From Variovorax saccharolyticus (lineage in GTDB: Bacteria; Pseudomonadota; Gammaproteobacteria; Burkholderiales; Burkholderiaceae_C): DNA of 64,000 nt. The stretch lies in assembly GCF_030316765.1 (NCBI RefSeq), contig NZ_JASZYT010000006.1, positions 248,001-312,000 on the forward strand. Direction: 5' to 3'. Shown here piece after piece: positions 9,167-17,957 of the stretch. Within the stretch, counting starts at the first letter, position 1. Each line of letters starts with the position of its first letter. The position numbers and the translations under genes are program-made. Under the pieces are notes generated by a model, which saw nothing but the letters and a program-made list of their open reading frames with translations, made no database searches and was not told where the DNA came from.

Positions 9167-10143
9167 TGGAGTTTGATTCCGTTGGTGGAGATGATCTTCG
9201 ACATGATCGCCGCCTCTTCCTTGACGCGTGCGCGCATGCCGTCGGGCGAGGTGCCGACCGCCTGCCAGCCCTGTTCGAACAGCTTCTGGCGCACTTCGGG
9301 CGACTTCATGACGATCGCGAGCTCCTTCGAGATGCGGTCCTGCGCGGTTTTCGACAGGCTCGCGGGGCCGACCAGCGCGGTCCAGACCTCGAGGTTGAAA
9401 TCGCGCACGCCGGCATCCGACAGTGCCGGCACGTCGGGCGCCAGCGTGCTGCGCCCGCTGGTCAGGCCGACCGCCTTGACCTTGCCGGCCTTGACCTGCG
9501 GCAGCGCCACGCCCGGCGGAATCAGCGCCATCTGGATCTGGTTGCCGATCAGGTCGGTCATGACCTGCGGATTGCCCTGGTAGGGCACGTGCTCGGCCTT
9601 CAGGCCCGGCACCTTGCTCTTGAGCAGCTCCATGCCGAGATGCCCGACCGAGCCGACGCCGACCGAACCGTAGCTCCACTTGTCGCCGCCCTTGCGCGCG
9701 GCGTCGAAGAAGGCGGCGCCCGCGGGCAGGCCGCCCTGGCTCACCAGCACCAGCGGCGCGGTGGCGATCAGCGACAGGTAGCTGAAGTCCTTGCCCGGGT
9801 CGTAGGGCAGCTTCGGGTACAGCATCTTCGACGAGGTCAGGTTGCCGTTGATGACGATGCCCAGCGTGTGGTCGTCGGTCGCCTTGGCCACCTGGTCGGC
9901 CGCGATGTTGCCCGAGGCGCCGGGCTTGTTGTCGACCACCACCGGCTGGCCGAGGGCCTTGGCCAGCGGCTCGGCGATGGTGCGCGCCGCGATGTCGGGG
10001 GTCGAGCCGCCCGGGAAGCCGACGATCAGCCGGATCGGCTTGGTCGGCCAGGCCGCGGCCTGCGCCGAAGCGGCGAAGGGCAGGACAGCGGCGCCGACGC
10101 CGCAGGCGGCAGCGATCAGGAAGGCTCTCTTGGAGGGGTGCAT
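9163..10143 (-). CDS. Bug-family TTT solute-binding protein
   Basis: A 326-aa periplasmic receptor of the tripartite tricarboxylate transporter (TctC/Bug) family, which typically binds carboxylates. A signal peptide (about residues 1-30, ending FAASAQA) precedes WPTKPIRLIVGFPGGSTPD, then the VVVDNKPGASGNIAAD loop, the LPYDPGKDFSYL element and a GSVGVGSVGHLGMELL segment, all typical of the fold. No TctA or TctB membrane subunit occurs in the window, as is common for the many Bug genes of Burkholderiales. It is coupled to the flavoprotein gene by a four-base overlap and preceded by a second Bug gene, so an aromatic acid ligand is plausible. Confidence 0.92.
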   Translation of the reverse strand: MHPSKRAFLIAAACGVGAAVLPFAASAQAAAWPTKPIRLIVGFPGGSTPDIAARTIAEPLAKALGQPVVVDNKPGASGNIAADQVAKATDDHTLGIVINGNLTSSKMLYPKLPYDPGKDFSYLSLIATAPLVLVSQGGLPAGAAFFDAARKGGDKWSYGSVGVGSVGHLGMELLKSKVPGLKAEHVPYQGNPQVMTDLIGNQIQMALIPPGVALPQVKAGKVKAVGLTSGRSTLAPDVPALSDAGVRDFNLEVWTALVGPASLSKTAQDRISKELAIVMKSPEVRQKLFEQGWQAVGTSPDGMRARVKEEAAIMSKIISTNGIKLQ

Positions 10144-10213
10144 GGAAACTCGGTCGAGGGAAATTGGGGAACCCAAGGATAGCCCCGTCTTGTAACCAGA
10201 CGTCATCGCGCTC

Positions 10214-11197
10214 TCATTCGAGGCTGATGTTGCCGCGCTTCACGAGTTCGCCGTAGACCTTCGATTTCGCCTCGGCGTTGCGCTCGATCTCTTCGGGCGA
10301 CCAGGCCAGCGGCTCGAAGGCGAAGGTGTCGAAGCGGGCCCGGATCTCGGGGTCGGCGATGACCTTGGCGACATCGGCGTTGATCTTCATGCGGATCGCG
10401 GCCGGCACGCCCTTCGGCGTCAGCAGCGAGACGAAGGAGTTGACCTCCAGCCCGGCCGGACCGCCGGACTCGGCCATGGTCGGCACCTCGGGCATCTGCG
10501 GGATGCGCTTGGGTGCCGCGATCGCGATGTAGCGCAGCTTGCCGGCCTTGTAGATCCCCTGGCTCGACGGCAGGCTGGCGAAACTCCAGGCCACCTCGCC
10601 CGAGCCGACGTTGGCGAACAGCTGCGAGACCTCGCGGTAGGGCACGTGCTGCATCTGGGTGCCGGTCAGCGCCTCGAGCTGCTGGGCGCCCAGGTGGCCG
10701 GGGCTGCCGACGCCCCACGAGCCGTAGCTGAGCTGCCCCGGCTTCGCCTTGGCGGCAGCGACCAGGTCGCTCATGTTCTTCCACGGCGAGTCGGTCGGCA
10801 CGGCGACGAAGAAGGGCGTTCGGAACAGCGAGGCCACCGGGTCGAAATGCTGCAGCGTCACGAAGTTGCGCGACTTGTAGAGGTGCGGCAGGGCGGCGAC
10901 GTGCTCGCTGTCGAGCTGCAGCAGCGTGTAGCCGTCGGGCGCCGCGCGACGCACCTGCTCGATCGCGATGAAGCCGCCGCCGCCGGGCTTGTTGTCGACC
11001 AGCACGCGCTGGTTCCAGAGCCGGCCGAGCTTGTCGGAGATCAGCCGCAGCACCGCGTCGGGGCCGCTGCCGGCCGCGAAGGGCGTGACGATCGTGACCG
11101 GCCTGGTCGGGAAATCCGCGGCCGGCGCCTGGGCCGCCGCGCTGGTGGAAAGCAGGGCCATGGCGCCGGCGGCGACCAGTGAAAGGAGGGATTTCAT
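10214..11197 (-). CDS. Bug-family TTT solute-binding protein
   Basis: A second receptor of the same family (327 aa) in the gentisate operon. The signal peptide ends near STSAAAQA, followed by FPTRPVTIVTPFAAGSGPDAV, the RVLVDNKPGGGGFIA loop and a SYGSWGVGSPGHLGAQQL segment. It differs clearly from the neighbour at 9163 (for example LYKSRNFVTLQHFDPV where the neighbour has LPYDPGKDF), so this is not a recent tandem duplication and the two may bind different ligands. The start at 11197 gives a complete signal peptide. The gap to the 3-hydroxybenzoate hydroxylase gene is 41 bases. Confidence 0.92.
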   Translation of the reverse strand: MKSLLSLVAAGAMALLSTSAAAQAPAADFPTRPVTIVTPFAAGSGPDAVLRLISDKLGRLWNQRVLVDNKPGGGGFIAIEQVRRAAPDGYTLLQLDSEHVAALPHLYKSRNFVTLQHFDPVASLFRTPFFVAVPTDSPWKNMSDLVAAAKAKPGQLSYGSWGVGSPGHLGAQQLEALTGTQMQHVPYREVSQLFANVGSGEVAWSFASLPSSQGIYKAGKLRYIAIAAPKRIPQMPEVPTMAESGGPAGLEVNSFVSLLTPKGVPAAIRMKINADVAKVIADPEIRARFDTFAFEPLAWSPEEIERNAEAKSKVYGELVKRGNISLE

Positions 11198-11238
11198 TTG
11201 TTTGTCTCGTGATTGTGAAAAAGGATCCGGCGTTTTTA

Positions 11239-12462
11239 TCAGGCCGCCACCGCGACTCGCGCGTCGTCCAGGCAATGCGCGGGGTTCCAGCCATAGAGCC
11301 ACTCGACCGCGTCGTAGAAGCGCTCGGGCGTGCGGCCGACCCAGAGGCTGTTGCGCACCAGCCGCTCGACGCCCTTGGCGTGGTAGATCCGGCCCATCTC
11401 GCGCACCGACAGCACGACGCGCGCGGTGCGTGCCACGCGGGCCTCGGCGTAGAGACGAAAGGCCGCGCCCAGGTCGAAGTCGCAGGCCTCGACCGCGGCG
11501 CCCAGCGTGACCGCATCTTCCAGCGCCATGCAGGCGCCCTGTGCCAGGTACTGCATCATCGGATGCGCGGCATCGCCCAGCAGCGTGGCCCGGCCCTCGC
11601 TCCAGGTGGCGACCGGCTCGCGGTCGGCGGTGCTCCAGCGGCGCCAGGAGGTGGGGCGGTCGAGCAGCTGCCGCGGGCGCGCGTGCACCCCCTCGAAGTA
11701 CGACATCACCTCGTCCTTGCTGCCTTCGCTGACGCCCCACTGCTCGCGCTCGCGGCTGTGGAAGGTGACGACCAGGTTGTACTGCTCGCCCTGGCGCAGC
11801 GGGTAGTGCACCAGGTGGCAGTTCGGGCCGGCCCAGACCACCGGTGCGTTCCAGCGCAGGTCCTCGGGCATGTCGGCCGCCGGCACCACGGCGCGGTAGA
11901 CCACATGGCCCGAGACCCGCGGCGCATCGCCGATGAGCTTGGCGCGCACCACCGACTTGACGCCGTCGCAGCCGACGATGCCGTCGGCGCCGAAGCGACG
12001 GCCATCGCGCGTGACCGCGGTCACGCCGCGCTCGCCGAGCTCCAGCGCCTCGACCTGGGCCGAGGTATGGAAGCGGATCAGCGGCTGCCGCTTCACGGCT
12101 TCGTGGATGGCGCCGTGCAGGTCGGCCCGGTGGCTCACCGCATAGGGGTTGCCGAAGCGCGCCCTGTAGGCCTCGCCGACCGGCACCGAGCCGACCTCGC
12201 TGCAGTCGACCGCGTCCATCATCACCAGCCGGTCGGTGAACACCGAGCCGCGCCGCACCGCCTCGCCCACGCCGAGCGCATCGAGCGCCGCGAAGGCGTT
12301 GGGGCCGAGCTGCAGGCCGGCGCCGATCTCGCCGATGGCGGCGCTCTGCTCCAGCAGGTCGACGCCGATGCCCAGGCGCGCCAGCGCCAGCGCCGCGGCG
12401 AGGCCGCCGATGCCGCCGCCGACCAGCAGCACGGAGGGCTTGTTCCCGTTCGAGAGGCTCAT
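11239..12462 (-). CDS. nagX: 3-hydroxybenzoate 6-monooxygenase (NagX-like)
   Basis: A 407-aa class A flavin monooxygenase. The proposed reaction is NADH-dependent para-hydroxylation of 3-hydroxybenzoate to gentisate. The FAD-binding VGGGIGGLAAALAL is at residues 13-27, the DG motif is in VGCDGVKSVVR, and the GD motif in LLGDAAHPMMQYLAQGACMALEDA; the last stretch is typical of 3-hydroxybenzoate 6-hydroxylases and related salicylate hydroxylases. Length matches (about 400 aa). The position directly after gentisate dioxygenase and fumarylpyruvate hydrolase supports the substrate choice. Salicylate 1-hydroxylase is the main alternative but would yield catechol, for which no cleavage gene is present. 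Confidence 0.87.
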   Translation of the reverse strand: MSLSNGNKPSVLLVGGGIGGLAAALALARLGIGVDLLEQSAAIGEIGAGLQLGPNAFAALDALGVGEAVRRGSVFTDRLVMMDAVDCSEVGSVPVGEAYRARFGNPYAVSHRADLHGAIHEAVKRQPLIRFHTSAQVEALELGERGVTAVTRDGRRFGADGIVGCDGVKSVVRAKLIGDAPRVSGHVVYRAVVPAADMPEDLRWNAPVVWAGPNCHLVHYPLRQGEQYNLVVTFHSREREQWGVSEGSKDEVMSYFEGVHARPRQLLDRPTSWRRWSTADREPVATWSEGRATLLGDAAHPMMQYLAQGACMALEDAVTLGAAVEACDFDLGAAFRLYAEARVARTARVVLSVREMGRIYHAKGVERLVRNSLWVGRTPERFYDAVEWLYGWNPAHCLDDARVAVAA

Positions 12463-12478
12463 GATCGCTCCCTTCGGA

Positions 12479-13183
12479 TCAGTCGACGCGCACCGAGATC
12501 GGCTCGAGGCCGTCGATGCGCACCTTCATCGTCTGCCCACGCTGCACCGCGCCCACGCCCTCGGGCGTGCCGGTGAAGACGAGGTCGCCGGGCTGCAGCG
12601 CGAACAGGGTCGAGAGGTTGGCGATGACTTCGCCGACCGACCAGATCAGGTTGCGGATGTCGCTCTTCTGGCGCACTTCGCCATCGACTTCGAGCGTGAT
12701 CGCGCCCGTCGCCATCTCGCCGATCGCGGCCCGCGGGCGCAGCACGCCCACCGGGGCCGAGAAGTCGAAGGCCTTGCCGATCTCCCACGGCCGGCCCTGC
12801 TCGCGCATCTTCATCTGCAGGTCGCGGCGCGTCATGTCGAGGCCGACCGCGTAGCCCCAGATGTGGCGATGCGCATCGTCGACCGCGATGTCGCGGCCGC
12901 CCTCGCCGATCGCCACCACCAGCTCGGCCTCGTAGTGGTAGTTGGCGGTCAGGGCCGGATAGGGGATGGCCACCGTGCGGCCCGCGGGCACCGGCACCAC
13001 CGAGGCGTCGTCGTTCGGCTTGCAGAAGAAGAAGGGCGGCTCGCGGTCGGGGTCGAAGCCCATCTCGCGCGCATGGGCCGCGTAGTTGCGGCCGACGCAG
13101 TAGACGCGGCGCACCGGAAACAGTTCGGTGCTGCCGGCGATCGGAAGGCCGACGATGGCCGGGGGCGGAAGAACGAAGGACAT
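12479..13183 (-). CDS. nagK: Fumarylpyruvate hydrolase
   Basis: A 234-aa fumarylacetoacetate-hydrolase-fold enzyme that would cleave fumarylpyruvate to fumarate and pyruvate, the last step of the gentisate route. Seen are VYCVGRNYAAHAREMG near residue 28, the FFFCKPNDD segment, the metal-binding HYEAELVVAIGEGG region, a Gly-rich GYAVGLDMTRRDLQ helix and the C-terminal GDLVFTGTPEGVG. Its short length separates it from the 424-aa fumarylacetoacetase at 18521. It lies between gentisate dioxygenase (66-base gap) and the hydroxylase (16-base gap). An isomerase that would convert maleylpyruvate into its substrate is not in the operon. Confidence 0.9.
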   Translation of the reverse strand: MSFVLPPPAIVGLPIAGSTELFPVRRVYCVGRNYAAHAREMGFDPDREPPFFFCKPNDDASVVPVPAGRTVAIPYPALTANYHYEAELVVAIGEGGRDIAVDDAHRHIWGYAVGLDMTRRDLQMKMREQGRPWEIGKAFDFSAPVGVLRPRAAIGEMATGAITLEVDGEVRQKSDIRNLIWSVGEVIANLSTLFALQPGDLVFTGTPEGVGAVQRGQTMKVRIDGLEPISVRVD

Positions 13184-13249
13184 GGGAGCTCCTGCCGCGC
13201 GCGGCGGCCATGGGAATGGAGAAATGGCCGCCCGCGGCAGCCGGGGGAA

Positions 13250-14287
13250 TCAGGCGTTGTCGAGGAAGGCTTCGCGCAGCACGCCCATCGCCTGCTGGAC
13301 CGGCCGATCGGAGAAGCTGAACAGCACCACCTCGTCGGCGGCCGCGAGGCGCAGCGGCGCCCAGGAAGGGACGACGAAGGTGTCGCGCGGCCCGAAGGCG
13401 AAGCACTGGCCGCCGATCTCTGCCGTGCCGCGGCCCTCGACCACGCTGTAGACCGCGCCGTCGGTGGCGCGGTGCGGCTTGCCGCCGAAGCCGGCCGGCA
13501 GCAGTTGCAGATTCGTCGCGATGGTCGGCATCGGCGAGCCACCGGTCAGCGGGTTGACGTAGCGCAGCTTGTGGCCCAGCCAGGCGTCGGGCGCTTCCTG
13601 CCGCTGCAGTTGCGCCAGCGCCTCGCGGCTGCGCGCATAGGGGTAGTTGAAGATCGGCGAAGTCGGCGACGCGTGGTCGTGGCGCACCGGCACCATGTTG
13701 TGGCCGAAGCGCGCCAGGCTGTGGCCTTCGGGCCGCGCCACCTGCTGCGAGCGGGCATCGTCGTTCTCGGCGAAGCCGGCGTCGAAGAAGCGGATCATCG
13801 GGATGTCCAGGCCGTCGAGCCAGACCACCGGCTCGCTGGCGCCCTCGATGCCTTCGTTGCCGTGGTCGTGCCAGGCCCACGAGGGCGTGATGATGAAGTC
13901 GCCCGGATGCATCGTGGTGCGCTCGCCGCCGACCGTGGTGTAGGCGCCCTTGCCGTCGACGATGAAGCGCAGCGCCGACTGCACGTGGCGGTGCGAGGGC
14001 GCGACCTCGCCCGGCATGATCAGCTGCAGCCCGGCATAGAGCGACTGCGTGATCGACGAGCGGCCGGGGATCGCCGGGTTCTCGAGCACCAGCACGCGGC
14101 GCACCGCCTCCTCGGCGGTGATCAGCGCCGCCGACTCCATCAGCAGCGGGCGGATCTCGTCGTAGCGCCACAGCGCCGGCACGCAGGGCGTCTGCGGCTC
14201 GCGCGGCACCAGCGCGTGCAGCGACTCCCACAGCGGGGTCAGGTTCAGCGGGCGGATGCGCTCGTAGTAGTCGCGGCGTTCGTTCAT
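13250..14287 (-). CDS. nagI: Gentisate 1,2-dioxygenase
   Basis: A 345-aa bicupin Fe(II) enzyme that cleaves gentisate to maleylpyruvate. The N-terminal cupin carries the iron-ligand motif PSHRHVQSALRFIVDG near residues 100-115 and a WAWHDHGNEG second-shell histidine cluster. The C-terminal cupin has FGGKPHRATDGAVYSVVEGRG and FGPRDTFVVPSWAP. The ATG at 14287 was chosen for the upstream GGAGACAAG ribosome-binding site. The frame remains open far upstream through the divergent LysR gene, but that is antisense noise. It is the first gene of the minus-strand operon and faces the LysR gene across 132 bases. Confidence 0.95.
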   Translation of the reverse strand: MNERRDYYERIRPLNLTPLWESLHALVPREPQTPCVPALWRYDEIRPLLMESAALITAEEAVRRVLVLENPAIPGRSSITQSLYAGLQLIMPGEVAPSHRHVQSALRFIVDGKGAYTTVGGERTTMHPGDFIITPSWAWHDHGNEGIEGASEPVVWLDGLDIPMIRFFDAGFAENDDARSQQVARPEGHSLARFGHNMVPVRHDHASPTSPIFNYPYARSREALAQLQRQEAPDAWLGHKLRYVNPLTGGSPMPTIATNLQLLPAGFGGKPHRATDGAVYSVVEGRGTAEIGGQCFAFGPRDTFVVPSWAPLRLAAADEVVLFSFSDRPVQQAMGVLREAFLDNA

Positions 14288-14419
14288 GGGGCTTGTCTCC
14301 TGGCGGCGGGCGCCGAGGCACGGATTGTTGGCCCGGACCACTATTTGCTCAAGCCTTGCCGCCAATACCTCGAATAACGTTTTTGGATAATGGTGGGCCT
14401 CCCACCCACCGGAAATCCC
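14288..14419. promoter_or_regulatory. Divergent promoter region, gentisate operon / LysR gene
   Basis: This 132-base gap separates the start of the gentisate operon from the start of its LysR gene. It is visibly more AT-rich than the flanks, especially 14338-14395. A GATAAT at 14386-14391 is a good -10 element for the LysR gene, but no convincing -35 stands at the right distance. LysR regulators normally bind such gaps. I could not settle on a single T-N11-A operator. Confidence 0.5.
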
Positions 14420-15334
14420 ATGTCCAAGCTCGACCTCGAATGGCTCTCGGTCTTCGACGAGGTCTACAAGACCGGCAGCGTCTCGAAGGCGGCCGATCGC
14501 CTGGGCTTGGCGCAGGCGGCGGCCAGCACCATGCTCAACAAGCTGCGCGCCCACTTCGACGACCGCCTGTTCGTGCGCACCGCCCAGGGCATGCAGCCCA
14601 CGCCGTACGCGCAGCGGCTGGTCCACCACGTGCGCGAGGTGCTGGCCCAGCTCGACCAGGCCCGCGGCAGCCGCGCCGGCTTCGCGCCGGCCGAGGCGCG
14701 GCGCAGCTTCCGCATCTGCATGACCGACATCAGCGAGGTGGTGCTGCTGCCGGGCCTGCTCGACCACCTGCGGCGCCAGGCGCCAGGCGTGCACCTCGAG
14801 ACCGAGATCATCTCGACCGACAGCGGACGCCGGCTGGAGGACGGCGAGGTCGACCTCGCGGTCGGCTTCATGCCGCAGCTGGACGCCGGCTTCTACCAGC
14901 AGACGCTCTTCATGCAGAACTTCGTCTGCCTGGCGGCGCAGAACCATCCGCGCATCGGCGTCCGGCTCACCCGCCGGCGCTTCGAGGCCGAGGCGCACGC
15001 GGTGATCTCCTCGTCGGGGACCGGCCACGCGATCGTCGACAAGACCATCGCCCGCCTCGGGCTGGAGCGCAACGTGGTGGTGCGCCTGTCCAGCTTCCTG
15101 AGCGTGGCGCGGATCGTGGCCCACACCGAGCTGATCGTGATCGTGCCGCGGATCCTCGGCGAGGTGCTGGCCACGCAGGAGCCGGTGCGGCTGCTGGAGC
15201 CGCCCTTCGCGCTGCCTTCGTACGCGGTCAAGCAGCACTGGCACGAGCGCTTCCACGCCGACGCCGGCAACATGTGGCTGCGGCGCACGGTGGCGCAGCT
15301 GTTCGCGCCCCGAAACGCCGCGGCGCTCGCATAA
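14420..15334 (+). CDS. LysR-family regulator of the gentisate operon (NagR-like)
   Basis: A 304-aa LysR-type transcriptional regulator. The winged helix-turn-helix is at residues 5-64 (LEWLSVFDEVYKTGSVSKAA...LRAHFDDRLFVRT), followed by the effector-binding domain with FRICMTDISEVVLLPGLL, similar in layout to NagR/DntR-type sensors of aromatic acids. The start at ATG 14420 puts the HTH at its usual position; an upstream GTG at 14390 would add ten unlikely residues. Its divergent position suggests that it activates the gentisate operon in response to 3-hydroxybenzoate, gentisate or a related acid, and that it regulates itself. Confidence 0.92.
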   Translation: MSKLDLEWLSVFDEVYKTGSVSKAADRLGLAQAAASTMLNKLRAHFDDRLFVRTAQGMQPTPYAQRLVHHVREVLAQLDQARGSRAGFAPAEARRSFRICMTDISEVVLLPGLLDHLRRQAPGVHLETEIISTDSGRRLEDGEVDLAVGFMPQLDAGFYQQTLFMQNFVCLAAQNHPRIGVRLTRRRFEAEAHAVISSSGTGHAIVDKTIARLGLERNVVVRLSSFLSVARIVAHTELIVIVPRILGEVLATQEPVRLLEPPFALPSYAVKQHWHERFHADAGNMWLRRTVAQLFAPRNAAALA

Positions 15335-15370
15335 TCGGCGTCCTCGATCCACTCCTCGCCCGGGCCAACC

Positions 15371-15820
15371 ATGTCGTCCATCACCCTGCGCTTCCTGGCC
15401 GAACCCAGCACCGTCAATTTCGGCGGCAAGGTGCACGGCGGCACTGTCATGAAATGGATCGACGAGGCCGGCTACGCCTGCGCCACCAGCTGGTCCAAGC
15501 GCTACTGCGTCACGGTCTTCATCGGCAGCATCCGCTTCCATCGCCCGATCATGATCGGCGACCTGGTCGAGGTCGAGGCCCGCCTCGCCTACACCGGCAA
15601 CAGCAGCATGAACATCTCGGTCGAGGTGCGCAGCGGCGACATGAAGGGCGGCGACATGCACAAGACCACCGAGTGCCTGGTGGTCTTCGTCTCGGTCGAT
15701 TCGCACGGTCGCACCCTGCCGGTCGACACCTTCACCCCCGGCACGCCCGGCGAGATGGCGCTGGCCGAGCGGGCCCGGGCGCATCTGGAGGCGGCCCGGG
15801 CGGCCGCGGCTGCGAGTTAG
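15371..15820 (+). CDS. Hotdog-fold acyl-CoA thioesterase (YciA-like)
   Basis: A 149-aa single-hotdog protein of the acyl-CoA hydrolase (YciA/BACH) group. The diagnostic segment NFGGKVHGGTVMKWIDEAGYACA (residues about 17-39) contains the Gly-rich turn and catalytic Asp. FIGSIRFHRPIMIGDLVEVEARL and GNSSMNISVEVRS follow. It hydrolyses acyl-CoA in the cytoplasm; chain specificity cannot be read from the sequence. It starts 37 bases after the LysR gene on the same strand and ends seven bases before the convergent S9 peptidase gene. Confidence 0.9.
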   Translation: MSSITLRFLAEPSTVNFGGKVHGGTVMKWIDEAGYACATSWSKRYCVTVFIGSIRFHRPIMIGDLVEVEARLAYTGNSSMNISVEVRSGDMKGGDMHKTTECLVVFVSVDSHGRTLPVDTFTPGTPGEMALAERARAHLEAARAAAAAS

Positions 15821-15827
15821 GGTCCGG

Positions 15828-17879
15828 TCAGCGCGGCATCAGCTGGTAGTAGTCGAAGCCGTTGCTGCGGCCGCCCAGGCAGCCGGCCAGCGTGTCCTCG
15901 ACCTCGCGCCAGAGCGCCAGCCGGTTGCGCCACTTGCGCACGCTGTGGCCCTCGTCGGCGAAGCTCATGTAGCGCACCGGCCGGCCGAGCCGCTGCAGTT
16001 CGGCCACCACCTCGTCGGAGTCCTGGCGCAGCACGCGGACGTCGTTGCTGCCGTGGACCACCAGCAGCGGCGCCGTGATGCGGTCGATCTGCGAGATCGG
16101 CGAGTTGGCGAGCATCGCCGCGCGCTCGTCGGGCTTGGCTACATCGCCGTAGGTCATCGCGAAGTAATGGCGGTTGCGCCAGAACGGCGGCCAGTTCTCG
16201 ATCACGCGCGGCCAGTTGGCAACGCCGACGAGGTCGATGCCGCAGCGGTAGTCGTGCGGTTTCTGGATCAGCTGGGCCAGCACCGAGAAGCCTCCGAAGC
16301 TGCCGCCGAAGACCGCCAGCCGCTGCGGGTCCGCGATGCCCTCGCCGATCGCCCACTGCACCGCCTCGGCAATGTCGCGCTGGATCCGGCCGTTGTATTC
16401 GAGCGCGCCAGCCAGCATGAAGGCGCGCCCATAGCCGCTGGAGCCCCGGTAGTTGACCTTGAGCACCGCGTAGCCGCGATTGGCCAGCATCTGCGTGTTC
16501 GTGAAGCCGGCGCCCTGCCACCGGTCCCGCACCCAGGGACCGCCATGGATGTCGACCACCAGCGGCGCCGGGCCCTCGACGCCGCGCGGCCGAACCACGT
16601 AGCCATGGACCGTGAGCCCGTCGGAGGTCCGGAAGGCGAAGGGCTCCATCGGCAGGAACAGGTCCGGTCCGGGTTTGCGCGGCGGGGTCAGGCGGGTGAG
16701 CCGGGCGCTGTCGCGGTCCAGCAGCATTTCGACCGCCTCGTCGCCGGTCGCGGCGCGCAGCACCACCTGCCTCGCGCCGTCGGCCATGCTCGAAGGTCGT
16801 GTCAGCACCGGTTCGGCATCCAGCCAGCCCCGGTCGCGCGCGGTCCGCACCGCCTGGGCGACGTCGGCGCCGAGCGCCGGGTCGAGGTACACGAAGCGGG
16901 GCAGGCCCGGCTCCATCGAATAGGCGTAGGGCGCCCCCTGGATCGGCGGGTACTGGGCGCCGTCGAGATCGACCTCGGCACTCTCGGCCAGCACCCGCTC
17001 CTGGCCGGTGGCCAGGTCGACTTCCACCAGCGCGCCCTTGTCGCGGCCGATGTTGGTCATGGCCCAGAGGCGGCCGCCCTGCAGGTCGATGCGGTGCGGC
17101 CAGAAGAAGTCGAAGGCCTTCACCGTGCGCAGCCGCTGCCAGCTGCCGTCGGGTTTCCTGAGCTCGAGTGCTTCGTCCGAACCGTCGACGCTGCCCAGTT
17201 GACGGATGCGCCCGGCGAGCTGCTGGTCGGTGCCGATGAACCAGGCCAGTACCCGCCCGTCGCCCTCGCTGCGCGCCACCTCGCGCACGGTGCGTGTGGC
17301 GGCGTCGGCCTCGAACAGGTCCATTTCGCTGCGGTCGCGCCGGTTGCTGGCGAAGAAGAAGCGCGCGCTGCCCGGTGCGCCGCGCGCCACATAGGCCGAG
17401 CGCACGCCGGGCCACGGCGTCACGGCCCAGGGCCTGCCGTCCGGGTTGTCGCTGTCGAGCACGAAGAACTGGGTGTTCTCGTCGCCGCTGAAATCCTTCA
17501 GGTAGGCCACGTGCCGGCTGTCGGGCAGCCACGAATAGGTCGGGCCCGAAACGAAGGGACGGGCCAAGGTGCCGGTGGCGAAGGACTTGACGGCGGGGCC
17601 GCTGATCGACGCCGCATCGGCACTGGCGCGAAGCGCGAGCCCGACGTCGGTGCCGACGGTCTGCACCCACAGCAGCCGGCGGCCGTCGGGCGACAGCACA
17701 TGGCCGTCGACGTAGTCGATGTTGGCGACGAAACGCCGCATCGGCACCAGCGGCGGCAGCGCACCGCCGTCCTGGGCCGCGACCAGCACGGGGGCGGTGG
17801 GCGCGGTCGAGCAGGCGGCCAGCGCCAGCGCGGCCGCCGCAGCCGCCATGACGGCCAGCCGGCGCAATCCGAGAACCAT
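15828..17879 (-). CDS. S9-family (prolyl oligopeptidase-like) peptidase, lipoprotein
   Basis: A 683-aa exported serine peptidase. A lipoprotein signal with lipobox ALAAC lies at about residues 15-22, followed by a beta-propeller region with repeated D-x-R-x-hydrophobic blades (to about residue 400) and an alpha/beta-hydrolase domain. The catalytic triad is visible as Ser in VFGGSFGGFS, Asp in VVHGSNDVRV and His in FADEGHSVRKW. The oxyanion tyrosine region is VNYRGSSGYGRAF. Acyl-peptide hydrolase or dipeptidyl-peptidase IV activity is possible. It probably acts in the periplasm, anchored by lipid. No functional link to its neighbours is apparent. Confidence 0.92.
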   Translation of the reverse strand: MVLGLRRLAVMAAAAAALALAACSTAPTAPVLVAAQDGGALPPLVPMRRFVANIDYVDGHVLSPDGRRLLWVQTVGTDVGLALRASADAASISGPAVKSFATGTLARPFVSGPTYSWLPDSRHVAYLKDFSGDENTQFFVLDSDNPDGRPWAVTPWPGVRSAYVARGAPGSARFFFASNRRDRSEMDLFEADAATRTVREVARSEGDGRVLAWFIGTDQQLAGRIRQLGSVDGSDEALELRKPDGSWQRLRTVKAFDFFWPHRIDLQGGRLWAMTNIGRDKGALVEVDLATGQERVLAESAEVDLDGAQYPPIQGAPYAYSMEPGLPRFVYLDPALGADVAQAVRTARDRGWLDAEPVLTRPSSMADGARQVVLRAATGDEAVEMLLDRDSARLTRLTPPRKPGPDLFLPMEPFAFRTSDGLTVHGYVVRPRGVEGPAPLVVDIHGGPWVRDRWQGAGFTNTQMLANRGYAVLKVNYRGSSGYGRAFMLAGALEYNGRIQRDIAEAVQWAIGEGIADPQRLAVFGGSFGGFSVLAQLIQKPHDYRCGIDLVGVANWPRVIENWPPFWRNRHYFAMTYGDVAKPDERAAMLANSPISQIDRITAPLLVVHGSNDVRVLRQDSDEVVAELQRLGRPVRYMSFADEGHSVRKWRNRLALWREVEDTLAGCLGGRSNGFDYYQLMPR

Positions 17880-17957
17880 GCTTGTCTCCCTCTTCGGTGT
17901 CGATTGTTGTGCGCCGGAATTGTGGCCGACATGGGACGACACGGGCCGGCGTTCACC

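Noticed and set aside
13250..15784. Very long minus-strand open frame covering gentisate dioxygenase and running through the LysR and thioesterase genes
   Set aside because: Only the part up to 14287 encodes recognisable protein with a ribosome-binding site; the rest is an antisense frame kept open by high GC.
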